A DNA stretch of 64,000 bases from Thalassorhabdomicrobium marinisediminis (GTDB lineage Bacteria; Pseudomonadota; Alphaproteobacteria; Rhodobacterales; Rhodobacteraceae): contig NZ_QCYG01000001.1 in NCBI RefSeq assembly GCF_003072065.1, forward strand, positions 62,001 through 126,000, given 5' to 3'. The position numbers were made by a program, and so were the translations under genes. The notes under the pieces were generated by a model. The model did no database searches, was not told the DNA's origin, and was given only the letters and a program-made list of their open reading frames with translations. Of the stretch, positions 8,274 through 16,907 are shown piece by piece (position 1 is the stretch's first letter; every line of letters starts with the position of its first letter).

Positions 8274-9350
8274 GTGACAGACACTCCCCGCCTTGAAATC
8301 AGAAACCTCGTGCGCAGCTTTTCCGGCCGGCGTGTGGTCGACGGTGTCTCGCTCACCGTGATGCCGGGGCAGGTGACCTGTCTGCTCGGGCCTTCTGGCT
8401 GCGGCAAATCCACGACGCTGCGGATGATCGCGGGGATCGAGAAACAGGATTCCGGTGAAATCTGGGTGGATGGCCAACTGATCTGCGACGGCACCCATCG
8501 CGTCCCGCCCGAGGGGCGCGGCATCGGGCTGATGTTTCAGGATTTCGCCCTGTTTCCCCATCTGAGCGTTGCGGGCAACGTGGCCTACGGCCTGACGGGC
8601 AGCGCCCGCAAGGCCCGTGCGCGGGTGGAAGAACTTTTGCAGAAGGTGGGCATGTCCGCCCATATCGACGCCTACCCGCATGAGCTGTCGGGCGGTGAGC
8701 AGCAGCGGGTGGCGCTGGCCCGCGCACTGGCCCCACGGCCCCGCATCATGCTGATGGATGAGCCGTTTTCGGGCCTTGATGACCGGTTGCGCGACGATAT
8801 CCGGGACGAGACGCTGGACGTGCTTAAAGCCGAAGGCACCGCCGTTTTGCTGGTCACCCACGAACCCGGTGAGGCAATGCGCATGGCCGACGAGATCGCG
8901 CTCATGCGGGACGGGAAGATCGTCCAGCAGGGCGCCCCCTACAACATCTACAACGCGCCCGTGGACAAGGCCGCAGCGGCTTTCTTCAGCGATATCAACG
9001 TGGTGCCCGCCAAAGTTAAAGGCGCGCTGACCGATACCGCCTTTGGTCAGTTTCTGGTGCCCGGCGTGGCCGACGACACCGAGGTCGATATCGTGATCCG
9101 GCCCCAGCACGTGAAAATCGACTTCGACCGCGCGGGCAAGGGGCCCAACCCGACCGCGCTGGAAGGCACGCCCGCCCGCGGCATCGTCAAACGCGCGCGC
9201 TTCATGGGGCGCGAAAGTCTGGTCGAGTTCACGCTCGACGACGGGACCGAGATGAAGGCCGTGATCGGTTCGGTCTTTCTGCCCAAGCCCGGCACGGTGC
9301 TATGGCTGATGATCCGGCGCGACAAATGTTTCATCTTTCCGCGCGCTTAG
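8274..9350 (+). CDS. ABC transporter ATP-binding protein (FbpC/PotA-like), orphan
   Basis: Cytoplasmic ATPase subunit of an importer resembling ferric-iron or polyamine systems. The 358-aa protein has Walker A GPSGCGKST (39-47), LSGGEQQR, Walker B ILMDEPFSGLD, an H-loop (LLVTHE) and a C-terminal TOBE-type regulatory domain from about 280. The start is GTG at 8274, with TAAGG upstream. No permease or binding-protein gene is adjacent, so its partners must lie elsewhere. Its last 51 bases overlap the 3' end of the convergent YafY-type gene. The substrate cannot be assigned. Confidence 0.92.
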   Translation: MTDTPRLEIRNLVRSFSGRRVVDGVSLTVMPGQVTCLLGPSGCGKSTTLRMIAGIEKQDSGEIWVDGQLICDGTHRVPPEGRGIGLMFQDFALFPHLSVAGNVAYGLTGSARKARARVEELLQKVGMSAHIDAYPHELSGGEQQRVALARALAPRPRIMLMDEPFSGLDDRLRDDIRDETLDVLKAEGTAVLLVTHEPGEAMRMADEIALMRDGKIVQQGAPYNIYNAPVDKAAAAFFSDINVVPAKVKGALTDTAFGQFLVPGVADDTEVDIVIRPQHVKIDFDRAGKGPNPTALEGTPARGIVKRARFMGRESLVEFTLDDGTEMKAVIGSVFLPKPGTVLWLMIRRDKCFIFPRA

Positions 9351-9986
9351 CGCCTGAAAGTCGCGCAGCCGCTTGCCTTCCTCTTCCACGAACAGGCTGG
9401 GCATCACCCGCAGGGTGACGATCTGGTCGATCCTCAGCTCATCAAATTTGCGCGTCGTATCGCACCAGACGATACAGGTCCAAAGCCGCCCCCAATAATC
9501 AAGTTGCAGCGGGCGCACGGTGCGGTCGCGCGGGCCGAGGTTCAGCATGAGTTTCTGCCGCGCGCGGATGGCGTTGCGGATTTTCGGCAGGTGCTGGAAG
9601 CCACGGGCCGCGTCGGCGAAAGGATAGACCGCCAGCGAGGAGGGGGCGTTCACCTCGGGCAGCACGCCATCCAGTTTCCCCGCAAGGCTGGCGGCCGCGG
9701 CGGCAAGGTCGGCGTCCTGCGCCTGTCGCATGGCCGCAAGGCCCACGTGCAGCGCTTCAAGCTCGGCCATCGTGAGGTTGAGCGGGGGCAGGGTGATCGC
9801 GGCGGTGACGCGGTAGCCTGTCCCGCGCTCGCCCTCGATCGGGACGCCGGAAGCGGCCAGCGTTTCCATGTCGCGGTAGATCGTCCGCAAGGAGACCCCC
9901 ATCGCTCGCGCCAGATCGGCGGCGCGGTGCAGGTTCCCGTCGCGCAGGTGGCGAATCAATCGCATCAGACGGTCGGCACGGCGCAT
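9300..9986 (-). CDS. YafY/DeoR-type HTH transcriptional regulator
   Basis: 228-aa regulator. An N-terminal winged HTH ([17 protein letters not shown]...[19 protein letters not shown]) is followed by a WYL-type effector region with [28 protein letters not shown]. Such proteins usually control their own gene or a neighbour. The start is fixed by AAGGGGGA six bases before ATG 9986. The frame continues far upstream, but that part is only antisense to the tat genes. The gene is divergent from tatA, and the spacer holds a four-copy TGTCA repeat array. It ends inside the convergent ABC ATPase gene (51-bp overlap). Confidence 0.9.
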   Translation of the reverse strand: MRRADRLMRLIRHLRDGNLHRAADLARAMGVSLRTIYRDMETLAASGVPIEGERGTGYRVTAAITLPPLNLTMAELEALHVGLAAMRQAQDADLAAAAASLAGKLDGVLPEVNAPSSLAVYPFADAARGFQHLPKIRNAIRARQKLMLNLGPRDRTVRPLQLDYWGRLWTCIVWCDTTRKFDELRIDQIVTLRVMPSLFVEEEGKRLRDFQALSARKDETFVAPDHQP

Positions 9987-10025
9987 GAAATCCCCCTTGG
10001 GTCGGACACGGTTCGACGCATGTTT

Positions 10026-10059
10026 TGTCAGAAACCTGTCAGTTGTCAATTTGCTGTCA
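10026..10059. promoter_or_regulatory. Four-copy TGTCA direct-repeat array (candidate operator)
   Basis: TGTCA occurs at 10026, 10037, 10044 and 10055, that is, TGTCA-N6-TGTCA repeated as a tandem 18-bp unit. It lies 40-73 bp upstream of the YafY-type regulator start and 133-166 bp upstream of tatA, so autoregulation by that WYL-type protein is the simplest reading. Confidence 0.55.
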
Positions 10060-10191
10060 CAAGAAACGGCAAAGCCTTGCAAATCGGGGGGCGGGGCGGT
10101 GTTTTCCCCTTTCAAATGCCCGCCGACAGGCATAGGTCTATGCCCTGCAACACCGATGCGCATGACATGCGCCCCCTCGTGGAGAGAGACA

Positions 10192-10449
10192 ATGCTTAAC
10201 AACATCGGCCTGCCCGGCCTTCTTTTGATCGCAGTCGTCGTGCTGGTCCTGTTCGGCCGCGGCAAGATTTCGTCGCTCATGGGTGAGGTTGGCCGCGGCA
10301 TCACGGCCTTCAAGAAAGGCGTCGACGACGGCAGCAAGGACATTGAGGATTCGCTGTCCGATCCCAAGGACGTGACCCCGCGCGAGCATGAGGACGTCGC
10401 CGCGCGCCCCGTCGATGCGGACGTCGCTGACAAGTCGCGCCACTCCTGA
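10192..10449 (+). CDS. tatA: Twin-arginine translocase subunit TatA
   Basis: Pore-forming component of the Tat pathway, which exports folded proteins carrying SRRxFLK signal peptides. The 85-aa protein has one short N-terminal membrane helix (about 5-20), then FGRGK (21-25), an amphipathic helix and an acidic, disordered tail. GGAGAGA precedes the ATG. It heads the tatA-tatB-tatC-DUF815 operon, 21 bp before tatB. The phenylalanine-glycine hinge and short length separate it from TatB. Confidence 0.95.
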   Translation: MLNNIGLPGLLLIAVVVLVLFGRGKISSLMGEVGRGITAFKKGVDDGSKDIEDSLSDPKDVTPREHEDVAARPVDADVADKSRHS

Positions 10450-10470
10450 TCTGAACGGCGGAGGCCTGCG

Positions 10471-11187
10471 ATGTTTGATCTTGGCTGGACCGAGATGATG
10501 GTGATCGGGATCGTGGCGTTGATCGTCGTGGGCCCGAAAGACCTGCCCGGTCTGTTCCGCTCGGTCGGCCAGTTCGTCGGCAAGGCCAAGGGTATGGCGC
10601 GGGAGTTTTCCAGCGCCATGAACGCCGCCGCGGATGAGGCGGGCGTGAACGAGATCAACAAGACGATCAAGGCCGCCGCCAACCCGCAACAGTTCGGCGC
10701 CGACAAGCTGCACGAGGCGACGAAGTGGGACAGCAATGCCGACAGCGAGACGGACAAGCTGCGCGGGAAGATGACGGACGAGCGCAAGGCCAACGCCAAG
10801 AAAATCAACGACGCCATGGCCCGCGCGGCGGAAGACCGGCTTGAGGCGGAAGAGGATGAGGCCTTCGAGGCGCAGACGTCTGCCGCGCCGGAGGTGAGCG
10901 AACCAGCTGACGCCCCCGCCAAGGCCACCTCGGCCGCGCCCAAGACATCCGCGCCCAAAAAGGCCGCGCCGAAGAAAGTAGCGACTGCGAAGACGCCTGC
11001 GCCGAAGAAATCTGCCGCATCCGCCGCGAAGGCACCTGCGGCGAAAAAGCCCGCAGCGAAAAAGCCAGCCTCGAAAGCCGCAGCGACAGCCAAACCGGCT
11101 TCTGCGAAAGCCAAGCCGAGAGTAAAGCCCAAGCCCGCCGCCAAACCGGCCGCGCCTGCGCCCTCTACCTCCGAGGATGAGTCATGA
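10471..11187 (+). CDS. tatB: Twin-arginine translocase subunit TatB
   Basis: Receptor partner of TatC. Residues 1-20 form the membrane helix [20 protein letters not shown], followed by the TatB hallmark GPKDLP (21-26) and a long amphipathic region. From about residue 125 the tail is a long Ala/Lys/Pro-rich, histone-like stretch, which makes the protein (238 aa) longer than E. coli TatB. GGAGG lies upstream of the ATG. The gene ends in an ATGA overlap with tatC, so translation is coupled. Confidence 0.95.
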   Translation: MFDLGWTEMMVIGIVALIVVGPKDLPGLFRSVGQFVGKAKGMAREFSSAMNAAADEAGVNEINKTIKAAANPQQFGADKLHEATKWDSNADSETDKLRGKMTDERKANAKKINDAMARAAEDRLEAEEDEAFEAQTSAAPEVSEPADAPAKATSAAPKTSAPKKAAPKKVATAKTPAPKKSAASAAKAPAAKKPAAKKPASKAAATAKPASAKAKPRVKPKPAAKPAAPAPSTSEDES

Positions 11188-12164
11188 GCCAGACCGACCG
11201 GCCCGACGACGAGATCGAAGACAGCGCCGCCCCGTTGATCGAACATCTGGCCGAGTTGCGCACGCGGCTGATCCGGTCGGTGCTGGCCTTCATCGTCGGC
11301 ATCGTGCTGGCCTTCACCGTGGCCGAGCCGATCCTGCAGTTCCTTCTCGGCCCGATCGAGGAAACCTTGCGGCAGTTGGGCGATCCGTCGCCCACGATGC
11401 AATACACTTCACCGCAGGAATACCTGTTCACCCTGTTCCGCATCTCGATGGTCTTCGGCTTCGCTCTGGCCTTCCCCGTGATCGGGGTGCAACTGTGGCG
11501 TTTCGTGGCGCCGGGGCTCTACCGTCAGGAAAAGGGCGCGTTTCTGCCGTTCCTCATTGCCTCGCCGGTGATGTTCCTGTTGGGCGCGTCCTTCGCGCAT
11601 TTTGTGGTCACGCCGCTGGCCATGGCCTTCTTTCTGGGCTTCGCGGACGTGCCGTCGCTTATCGCCGACATCATGACCTCTTTCGTGGGCGAGAACGTGC
11701 CCGAAGGGGCCGAGATCGTCGCCGTGACGCCGCCCGTGGTGCAGGACGGTATCCGGATCACCTTCTTCGGCAAGGTCAATGAAAGCCTTGATATTACGTT
11801 GAAATTCATCATGGCCTTCGGGCTGTGTTTCCAGCTTCCGGTGCTCTTGACCCTGATGGGCAAGGCCGGTCTGGTCAGCGCCGATGGCCTGCGCAACGTG
11901 CGCAAATACGCCATCGTCGGCATCCTGCTTCTGGCGGCACTTGTAACCCCGCCAGACGTGATCACCCAAGGCATCCTGTTCGTCGTGGTCTATGGCCTTT
12001 ACGAGGTGTCGATCCAGCTTGTGACCCAGGTCGAACGCCGCCGCGAAGCCAAATTGCGCGCCGAAGGGCTGTGGTTCGAGGATGACGAGGAAGCCGCCGA
12101 GGACTTCGACGACGCTTTTGACGAGGGCTTTTCGGGCGACACGGACGAGGAGGGCAAGCCGTGA
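11184..12164 (+). CDS. tatC: Twin-arginine translocase subunit TatC
   Basis: Polytopic inner-membrane protein that recognises the twin-arginine signal peptide. The 326-aa protein shows [12 protein letters not shown] near the N-terminus, the periplasmic [11 protein letters not shown]-like segment (PQEYLFTLF), about six membrane helices and LPV in the later helices. An acidic tail ([11 protein letters not shown]...) extends the C-terminus. The start overlaps the tatB stop (ATGA) and the stop overlaps the next start (GTGA). Confidence 0.96.
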   Translation: MSQTDRPDDEIEDSAAPLIEHLAELRTRLIRSVLAFIVGIVLAFTVAEPILQFLLGPIEETLRQLGDPSPTMQYTSPQEYLFTLFRISMVFGFALAFPVIGVQLWRFVAPGLYRQEKGAFLPFLIASPVMFLLGASFAHFVVTPLAMAFFLGFADVPSLIADIMTSFVGENVPEGAEIVAVTPPVVQDGIRITFFGKVNESLDITLKFIMAFGLCFQLPVLLTLMGKAGLVSADGLRNVRKYAIVGILLLAALVTPPDVITQGILFVVVYGLYEVSIQLVTQVERRREAKLRAEGLWFEDDEEAAEDFDDAFDEGFSGDTDEEGKP

Positions 12165-13000
12165 GTGATGACGTCCTGCAGCGGATCGCGGACGCGCTGG
12201 AACGGCTCGCTCCGGCACCGGCCCCCGCGCCCGACTTTTCCGCAGCGGCCTTCGTCTGGCACGCGGACCCGGACCGGCTTGAACCGGTCGAGGCCGTGAA
12301 CCGGGTCGATCTGTCACTGCTGGTGGGCATCAACCGCTCTCGCGATACCCTGCTTGAGAACACCCGTCAGTTCGCCCGTGGATTGCCCGCCAACAACGCC
12401 CTGCTCTGGGGCGCGCGCGGTATGGGAAAATCCAGCCTCGTCAAAGCGATACACGGCGCAGTTCACGCGGATCACCCGGATCTGAAGATCGTCGAAGTCC
12501 AGCGCGAGGATCTGCCGAGCATCGGGCGCTGTCTGGCCTTGCTGCGGGGGCGTCCGGAACGGTTCATCCTGTTCTGCGACGACCTGAGTTTCGGCCATGA
12601 CGACGCCCACTACAAATCGCTGAAAGCGGTGCTGGATGGCGGGATCGAGGGGCGGCCCGAGAATGTCGTGCTTTATGCCACGTCGAACCGGCGGCACCTG
12701 ATGCCCCGCGACATGATCGAGAACGAACGCTCCACCGCGATCACGCCTTCAGAGGCGGTCGAGGAGAAGGTCTCGCTCTCGGATCGGTTCGGCCTGTGGC
12801 TGGGGTTCCATCCCTGCGATCAGGACGAATATCTCGCGATGATCCGCGGCTATTGCGATGCCTACGGTGTGTCCATCGATGACGAGACCCTGCGCGCCGA
12901 AGCTGTCGAATGGCAAGCGACGCGCGGCAGCCGGTCGGGCCGCGTGGCCTGGCAATTCTTCGTCGATCTGGCCGGGCGCAAGGGCGTGCCCCTGCGCTGA
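12161..13000 (+). CDS. DUF815 family ATP-binding protein
   Basis: Predicted cytoplasmic AAA-type ATPase of unknown role, 279 aa. Walker A is GARGMGKSS (84-92), Walker B is FILFCDDLSF (about 135-144), and a sensor-like YATSNRRHLMPRD follows, as in DUF815 proteins. The GTG start overlaps the tatC stop (GTGA), so it is translated with the Tat subunits; whether it helps Tat export or is only co-expressed is unknown. It ends 8 bp before the stop of the convergent nlpD-like gene. Confidence 0.9.
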   Translation: MSDDVLQRIADALERLAPAPAPAPDFSAAAFVWHADPDRLEPVEAVNRVDLSLLVGINRSRDTLLENTRQFARGLPANNALLWGARGMGKSSLVKAIHGAVHADHPDLKIVEVQREDLPSIGRCLALLRGRPERFILFCDDLSFGHDDAHYKSLKAVLDGGIEGRPENVVLYATSNRRHLMPRDMIENERSTAITPSEAVEEKVSLSDRFGLWLGFHPCDQDEYLAMIRGYCDAYGVSIDDETLRAEAVEWQATRGSRSGRVAWQFFVDLAGRKGVPLR

Positions 13001-13008
13001 GCCGCCAA

Positions 13009-14232
13009 TCAGGGCAGGTAATCCGCCGGATCGACGCTTTCCAACCCGTCGCGCACCTCGAAGTGCAGGAAGCTCGGCGAACCGGCCGCGACCGAGGCGA
13101 TGGCCTGCCCCTGTGTCACCGTGTCGTCCTTCGACACGATCAGGTTCTCGACGTTCACGTAAACGGTCAGGATGTTGCCGGTGTGCCGGACGACGACGAT
13201 CTGCGCGCCGTTGGTGTTCTCGGTGATTGCGGCAATGGTGCCGTCCGCCGCTGCCTTTACCGTGGTCCCCGAAGAGACCGAGATGTCGATGCCTTCATTG
13301 CGGCCCGCCTTGTATTCGCGGATGATATCGCCCTGCACGGGATAGATGAACGGGGCGGATGTGGCGGGCGAGGGCGTGGTTGGCTGGCCGATGTCCGGCG
13401 CGGGCGGGGTCTCTTCCGCGCGCTGTTCCGGCGTGTCCGGGGTGACATCGGTGCCGGGCAGGGGGGCCGCGGCGCTTGGCGGTGTGGGCACCGGCGTGCC
13501 CTGACCCGGAGGGGTGACCGCCTGTGGGCGCGCCGGTGGCGTGGCGCCCGCGACCGGGATCATCAGCTGCTGGCCTTCGCGCACGGTCATGTCCGAGCCC
13601 AGCCCGTTCCATTCCGACAGCGCCGAGACCGGCACGTCATAAAGCCGCGCGATTTGGAACGCGGTCTCGCCCCGGGCGACCCGGTGCAGGCCGGGCTCGA
13701 TCCCGGTCTGGGCGGCGGGTGCTGCAGGCGCGGAGGGGGCAGGCGCCGGCGTCACGGTCTGGTTGCCCGCGCGGTCGATGGCGTCCGAGGCCAGGGTCGA
13801 GACATCCACGCGCGGAGGCTGGATCGGGCCGGTGGTCACGGCGCCGGTGGCGGGCGAAGGTTCAGAGACCCGCGCCGGCAGGGCCACAATCTCATCCCGG
13901 CGCAGGGGCACGTCCGCATCGACACCGTTGAACGCGGCCAGCGCGTTGGCATCAAGGTTCAGACGGGTTGCGATCTGGCGCACGGTTTCCCCGCGCCCGG
14001 CGACCACGACCTGATAATTCGGATAGGAGATCACCCCGCGATTGTCGGGCCGGGGCCGGGCGGCGAGGGTTTGCGCCGCTTCCGAGGTGTCGAAGCCGCC
14101 GCCCAGATTGCGCAGGTCCCAATCGAAGTCCTGACTGCGCAAGTTGTGACTGTCGTCACAGGCCGCAAGGGCCAGCGTGGCCACCGAGACCAGCAGGATG
14201 GAACGGGGACGGGTGATGCGCGACAGGCCCAT
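13009..14232 (-). CDS. nlpD: NlpD-like LysM/LytM lipoprotein (degenerate M23 site)
   Basis: Envelope lipoprotein likely to regulate peptidoglycan amidases during division. Residues 1-25 form a lipoprotein signal with lipobox ALAAC and DD after the Cys. Two LysM repeats follow (about 73-115, VVVAGRGETVRQIA, and about 185-228, HRVARGETAFQIA), then Pro/Ala-rich linkers and a C-terminal LytM/M23 domain. The metal-binding residues are lost: HxGxD is NEGID, the YAHL-like site is YVNV, and HLHFE is FLHFE, so it should be non-catalytic, like E. coli NlpD. It is last in surE-pcm-nlpD, the E. coli gene order without rpoS. Confidence 0.88.
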   Translation of the reverse strand: MGLSRITRPRSILLVSVATLALAACDDSHNLRSQDFDWDLRNLGGGFDTSEAAQTLAARPRPDNRGVISYPNYQVVVAGRGETVRQIATRLNLDANALAAFNGVDADVPLRRDEIVALPARVSEPSPATGAVTTGPIQPPRVDVSTLASDAIDRAGNQTVTPAPAPSAPAAPAAQTGIEPGLHRVARGETAFQIARLYDVPVSALSEWNGLGSDMTVREGQQLMIPVAGATPPARPQAVTPPGQGTPVPTPPSAAAPLPGTDVTPDTPEQRAEETPPAPDIGQPTTPSPATSAPFIYPVQGDIIREYKAGRNEGIDISVSSGTTVKAAADGTIAAITENTNGAQIVVVRHTGNILTVYVNVENLIVSKDDTVTQGQAIASVAAGSPSFLHFEVRDGLESVDPADYLP

Positions 14233-14291
14233 GGAATACTCCTCAAACGCGTGGGTCTTTTGCCCAGCTTTCGCGGCTTTATAAACCCGTT

Positions 14292-14954
14292 TCAGTCTTT
14301 TCCCAACCCCTCAAGCAGCGGCACGAAGCGCACGGGGCGGATTTCTTCGTAGTCGAAGCCGGTTTCGTTCCGGGTCACGCGGATCAAAGTTTGCACCGCG
14401 TTCGACTGGCCCACCGGCAAAACCATGATGCCGCCGACCTTCAGTTGCGCCAACAGCGGGCCGGGGGGGTCTTCGGCAGCGGCGGTCACAAGTATGCGGT
14501 CAAAGGGCGCCTGTTCGGGCAGCCCGAATGAGCCGTCGGCGGTGAAGGCCGTCAGGTTGGTGATGTCGAGCGCCTTGAACACCGCTTGTGCCTCGGTCAT
14601 CAGCCGCCGGTGCCGGTCGACTGTATAGACCCGCCGCGCCAGATGGCTCAGGATCACCGCCTGATAGCCCGAGCCCGTCCCCACTTCGAGGACCTTGTCG
14701 CGCGGCTGGATCTGCAGCTCTTGCGTCATCAGGCCCACCACAGAGGGCTGGCTGATGGTCTGGCCGCAGGCGATGGGCAGCGGCATGTCGTCATAGGCGC
14801 GATCGGCGAAATGGCCTTTCACGAACAACGCCCGATCGGTCTTTTCCATCGCGGTGAGCACGCGCCCGTCCGTCACCCCGCGGGAGCGGAGCCCGTAGAG
14901 AAACTGCATCTGCCGTTCGGCGCGGGTCGGGTGGGCTTTGGTCATCATGTTCAT
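14292..14954 (-). CDS. pcm: Protein-L-isoaspartate O-methyltransferase
   Basis: SAM-dependent enzyme that methylates isoaspartyl residues so that damaged proteins can be repaired. The 220-aa protein has the family segments [41 protein letters not shown] (SAM motif I) and [11 protein letters not shown]. The ATG at 14954 overlaps the surE stop (ATGA), supporting this start and coupled translation. The nlpD-like gene follows after 59 bp. Confidence 0.94.
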   Translation of the reverse strand: MNMMTKAHPTRAERQMQFLYGLRSRGVTDGRVLTAMEKTDRALFVKGHFADRAYDDMPLPIACGQTISQPSVVGLMTQELQIQPRDKVLEVGTGSGYQAVILSHLARRVYTVDRHRRLMTEAQAVFKALDITNLTAFTADGSFGLPEQAPFDRILVTAAAEDPPGPLLAQLKVGGIMVLPVGQSNAVQTLIRVTRNETGFDYEEIRPVRFVPLLEGLGKD

Positions 14955-15748
14955 TCGAACCCGCCGGAGAGTTGTTTGTCGAGGTCTTCAAGCATGTCGT
15001 GGGCGGTCAGGTCGGCGCGCATGGGGGTGACCGAGATATAGCCCTCAAGGTTGGCGGTCACATCGGTGCCCGGGCCGGTCTTCTGGTCCTGCCGTCCGCC
15101 GGTGACCCATAAGAAGCGCCGCCCGTTGGGCGAGATCGTGGCCTCCATCCCGAAGTTCGTCTGTTCGCGGAAGCCCTGTGCGGCCACTTTCATGCCCTTC
15201 ACGTCGGCCCCGGGGAGGGGCGGGAAATTGACGTTGTAGAAAATGCGGTAATTGTCGTCGGTCCAGATGCCATGGTTGAGCAAGGCGCGCACGGTCGCGG
15301 CCCCGTGCTGGGCGGCGGCCTCGAACGGGTCGTCGAGCCCGTGGTTGCCCGCGCCGAAGAACTGGCTCAGCGCAATGCCCGGAACGCCCTGGATCGCCGC
15401 CTCGATGATCGCGCCGATGGTGCCGGAATAGAGCGTGTTGTCAGCCGCGTTGTTGCCACGGTTCACGCCTGAGAGGACCAGATCGGGCTTGCGGTCGGTC
15501 ATCACGTCATAAAGCGCGGCCAGCACGCAATCGGCGGGCGAGCCTTCGGCGGCATAGCGGCGCGCGTCCAGCTCGGCGATCATCGTCGGATGGGAATAGC
15601 TGATGCAATGGCCGACGCCCGACTGCTCGAAAGCGGGGGCCACGGTCCAGACCTCCCCCTCGGGGCCGGCCACCTCTTGCGCGATGGCGGCCAAGGTCTC
15701 AAGCCCCGGCGCGTTGATGCCGTCGTCATTGGTGATGAGAATTCGCAT
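14951..15748 (-). CDS. surE: 5'/3'-nucleotidase SurE
   Basis: Metal-dependent survival-protein nucleotidase acting on nucleoside monophosphates, linked to stress survival. The 265-aa protein begins [10 protein letters not shown], whose two Asp residues bind the metal, and has [22 protein letters not shown], a SurE signature. The start at 15748 gives the standard N-terminus; the longer frame is unlikely. First gene of surE-pcm-nlpD. Confidence 0.96.
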   Translation of the reverse strand: MRILITNDDGINAPGLETLAAIAQEVAGPEGEVWTVAPAFEQSGVGHCISYSHPTMIAELDARRYAAEGSPADCVLAALYDVMTDRKPDLVLSGVNRGNNAADNTLYSGTIGAIIEAAIQGVPGIALSQFFGAGNHGLDDPFEAAAQHGAATVRALLNHGIWTDDNYRIFYNVNFPPLPGADVKGMKVAAQGFREQTNFGMEATISPNGRRFLWVTGGRQDQKTGPGTDVTANLEGYISVTPMRADLTAHDMLEDLDKQLSGGFE

Positions 15749-15871
15749 GAGAAGCCCTGCCTTTTGGGCCTTGTTAGGACAGCGTCCGCGGTCGGGCAAT
15801 CGTCCAGCCCCTTGCGGGATCACAAGTGCTGCCAGCGTTGCATCAATGTCCCGCGCCGCGACGCCCGCTCG

Positions 15872-16510
15872 TTAGGCGAGGATCTGCGGCAGCAGGCGCG
15901 CGGCCTCTTCATGGGGGGCGGTCAGGACCGAGCGATCCTCACCGGGGTAGAAGCGCGCGCGGGTGGCCGTGGGCATGGGCTGCGGCTCGAAAATCTTGAC
16001 CAGCGGTCCGGTCTTGCCGGTCTCGGCTTGCCACGAACGGGCCAGCGCGATCTGCGCGGCCTTGGTGGCCCCGTATGAGGCGAAGAAGGTCTCCCCTCCG
16101 CGTGGATCGTCGAAGAAGACGGCACGCCCCTCGGCCCCCAGCAAGGGCGCCACATAGGAAATCAGCCGCGAGGTGGCCGAGATGTTGATGTCCACGGATT
16201 TGGCGAAATCCTTGGGGTTCACGTGACTTGTCAGCGTGAGCGGCGCGGCGTGAACGGCGGTGTGCAGCCACAGATCCAACCCGCCCCAGCGGTCATGGAT
16301 CGACCGGCAAAGCTGCTGCATCGCCGCATCCACGGTGATGTCCATGGGCGCCAGCGTCGCGTCGCCGCCCGCCGCCTTGATCAGGTCGTCAACCTCTTCA
16401 AGGCCGCCGGTGGTGCGGCCGACCGCGATGACGTGATGAGTGGGGGCCAGAGCCACGGCCAGCGCCGCGCCAAGACCGCGCGAGGCGCCGGTGATGAGTG
16501 CTGTTTTCAT
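15872..16510 (-). CDS. SDR family oxidoreductase
   Basis: NAD(P)-dependent short-chain dehydrogenase/reductase, 212 aa, substrate unknown. TGASRGLG (7-14) is the cofactor loop; catalytic YGATK is present, so unlike the SDR at 7395-8174 this one looks active, although the usual NxGG and Ser regions are altered (LHTAVHAAP and FFDDPRGG). It is short for the family. It lies alone upstream of surE on the same strand (123-bp gap). Confidence 0.85.
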   Translation of the reverse strand: MKTALITGASRGLGAALAVALAPTHHVIAVGRTTGGLEEVDDLIKAAGGDATLAPMDITVDAAMQQLCRSIHDRWGGLDLWLHTAVHAAPLTLTSHVNPKDFAKSVDINISATSRLISYVAPLLGAEGRAVFFDDPRGGETFFASYGATKAAQIALARSWQAETGKTGPLVKIFEPQPMPTATRARFYPGEDRSVLTAPHEEAARLLPQILA

Positions 16511-16552
16511 GGCCCCTGATTAGGCGCGCTTGCGGCAAATGGCAATGTCGGT

Positions 16553-16801
16553 TCAGCCGATCACCAGACGGTGAATCGTCGCGCCCTCCATGACCATGGC
16601 CCAGCCTTCGCCGGCCTCGGTCAGGGTCAGCCCGTCGTTGGGTTCGCCTTCGACAAGGGCTACGATGTCACCGCCACGATTGCGCATCAGGATCCGGTCC
16701 GCATCTCCGCCTTTGAAGATGCCGATCAGGGACATGGGGCGCAGGGGCGCCTGATAGGTCTGTGTCGCCGCTTGCGCGGTCGTCGGGTTCGTCGCTGACA
16801 T
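16553..16801 (-). CDS. Small protein of unknown function (PilP/GspC-like fold possible)
   Basis: 82-aa protein without a signal peptide. The segment MSLIGIFKGGDADRILMRNRGGDIVALVEG followed by LTEAGEGWAMV resembles the small beta domain of PilP/GspC pilus and secretion proteins (IGI, then a repeated residue-G-Gd pattern). No pilus genes are nearby, so a pilus role is not implied. It lies 42 bp upstream of the SDR gene on the same strand and may share its transcript. Confidence 0.65.
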   Translation of the reverse strand: MSATNPTTAQAATQTYQAPLRPMSLIGIFKGGDADRILMRNRGGDIVALVEGEPNDGLTLTEAGEGWAMVMEGATIHRLVIG

Positions 16802-16848
16802 ATCCTGCCTTTCGGTTAGAGACAGGCATGTGTCATGCGAAACCGGTT

Positions 16849-16877
16849 AAAAAAAGGGTAATGCTGCGGCGCAGCAT
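16849..16877 (-). terminator. Probable terminator of purF
   Basis: On the minus strand ATGCTGC-GCC-GCAGCAT (16861-16877) is followed, after five bases, by a run of seven T (16849-16855). It lies 31 bp past the purF stop. The offset T-run makes it weaker than a textbook terminator. Confidence 0.5.
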
Positions 16878-16907
16878 CAGATCAGCCAAAACGTGCCGAT
16901 TTTGGGG

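Noticed and set aside
9987-11402. Long N-terminal extension of the YafY-type frame
   Set aside because: It is antisense to tatA/tatB, Ala/Ser-rich, and a strong ribosome site marks the start at 9986.
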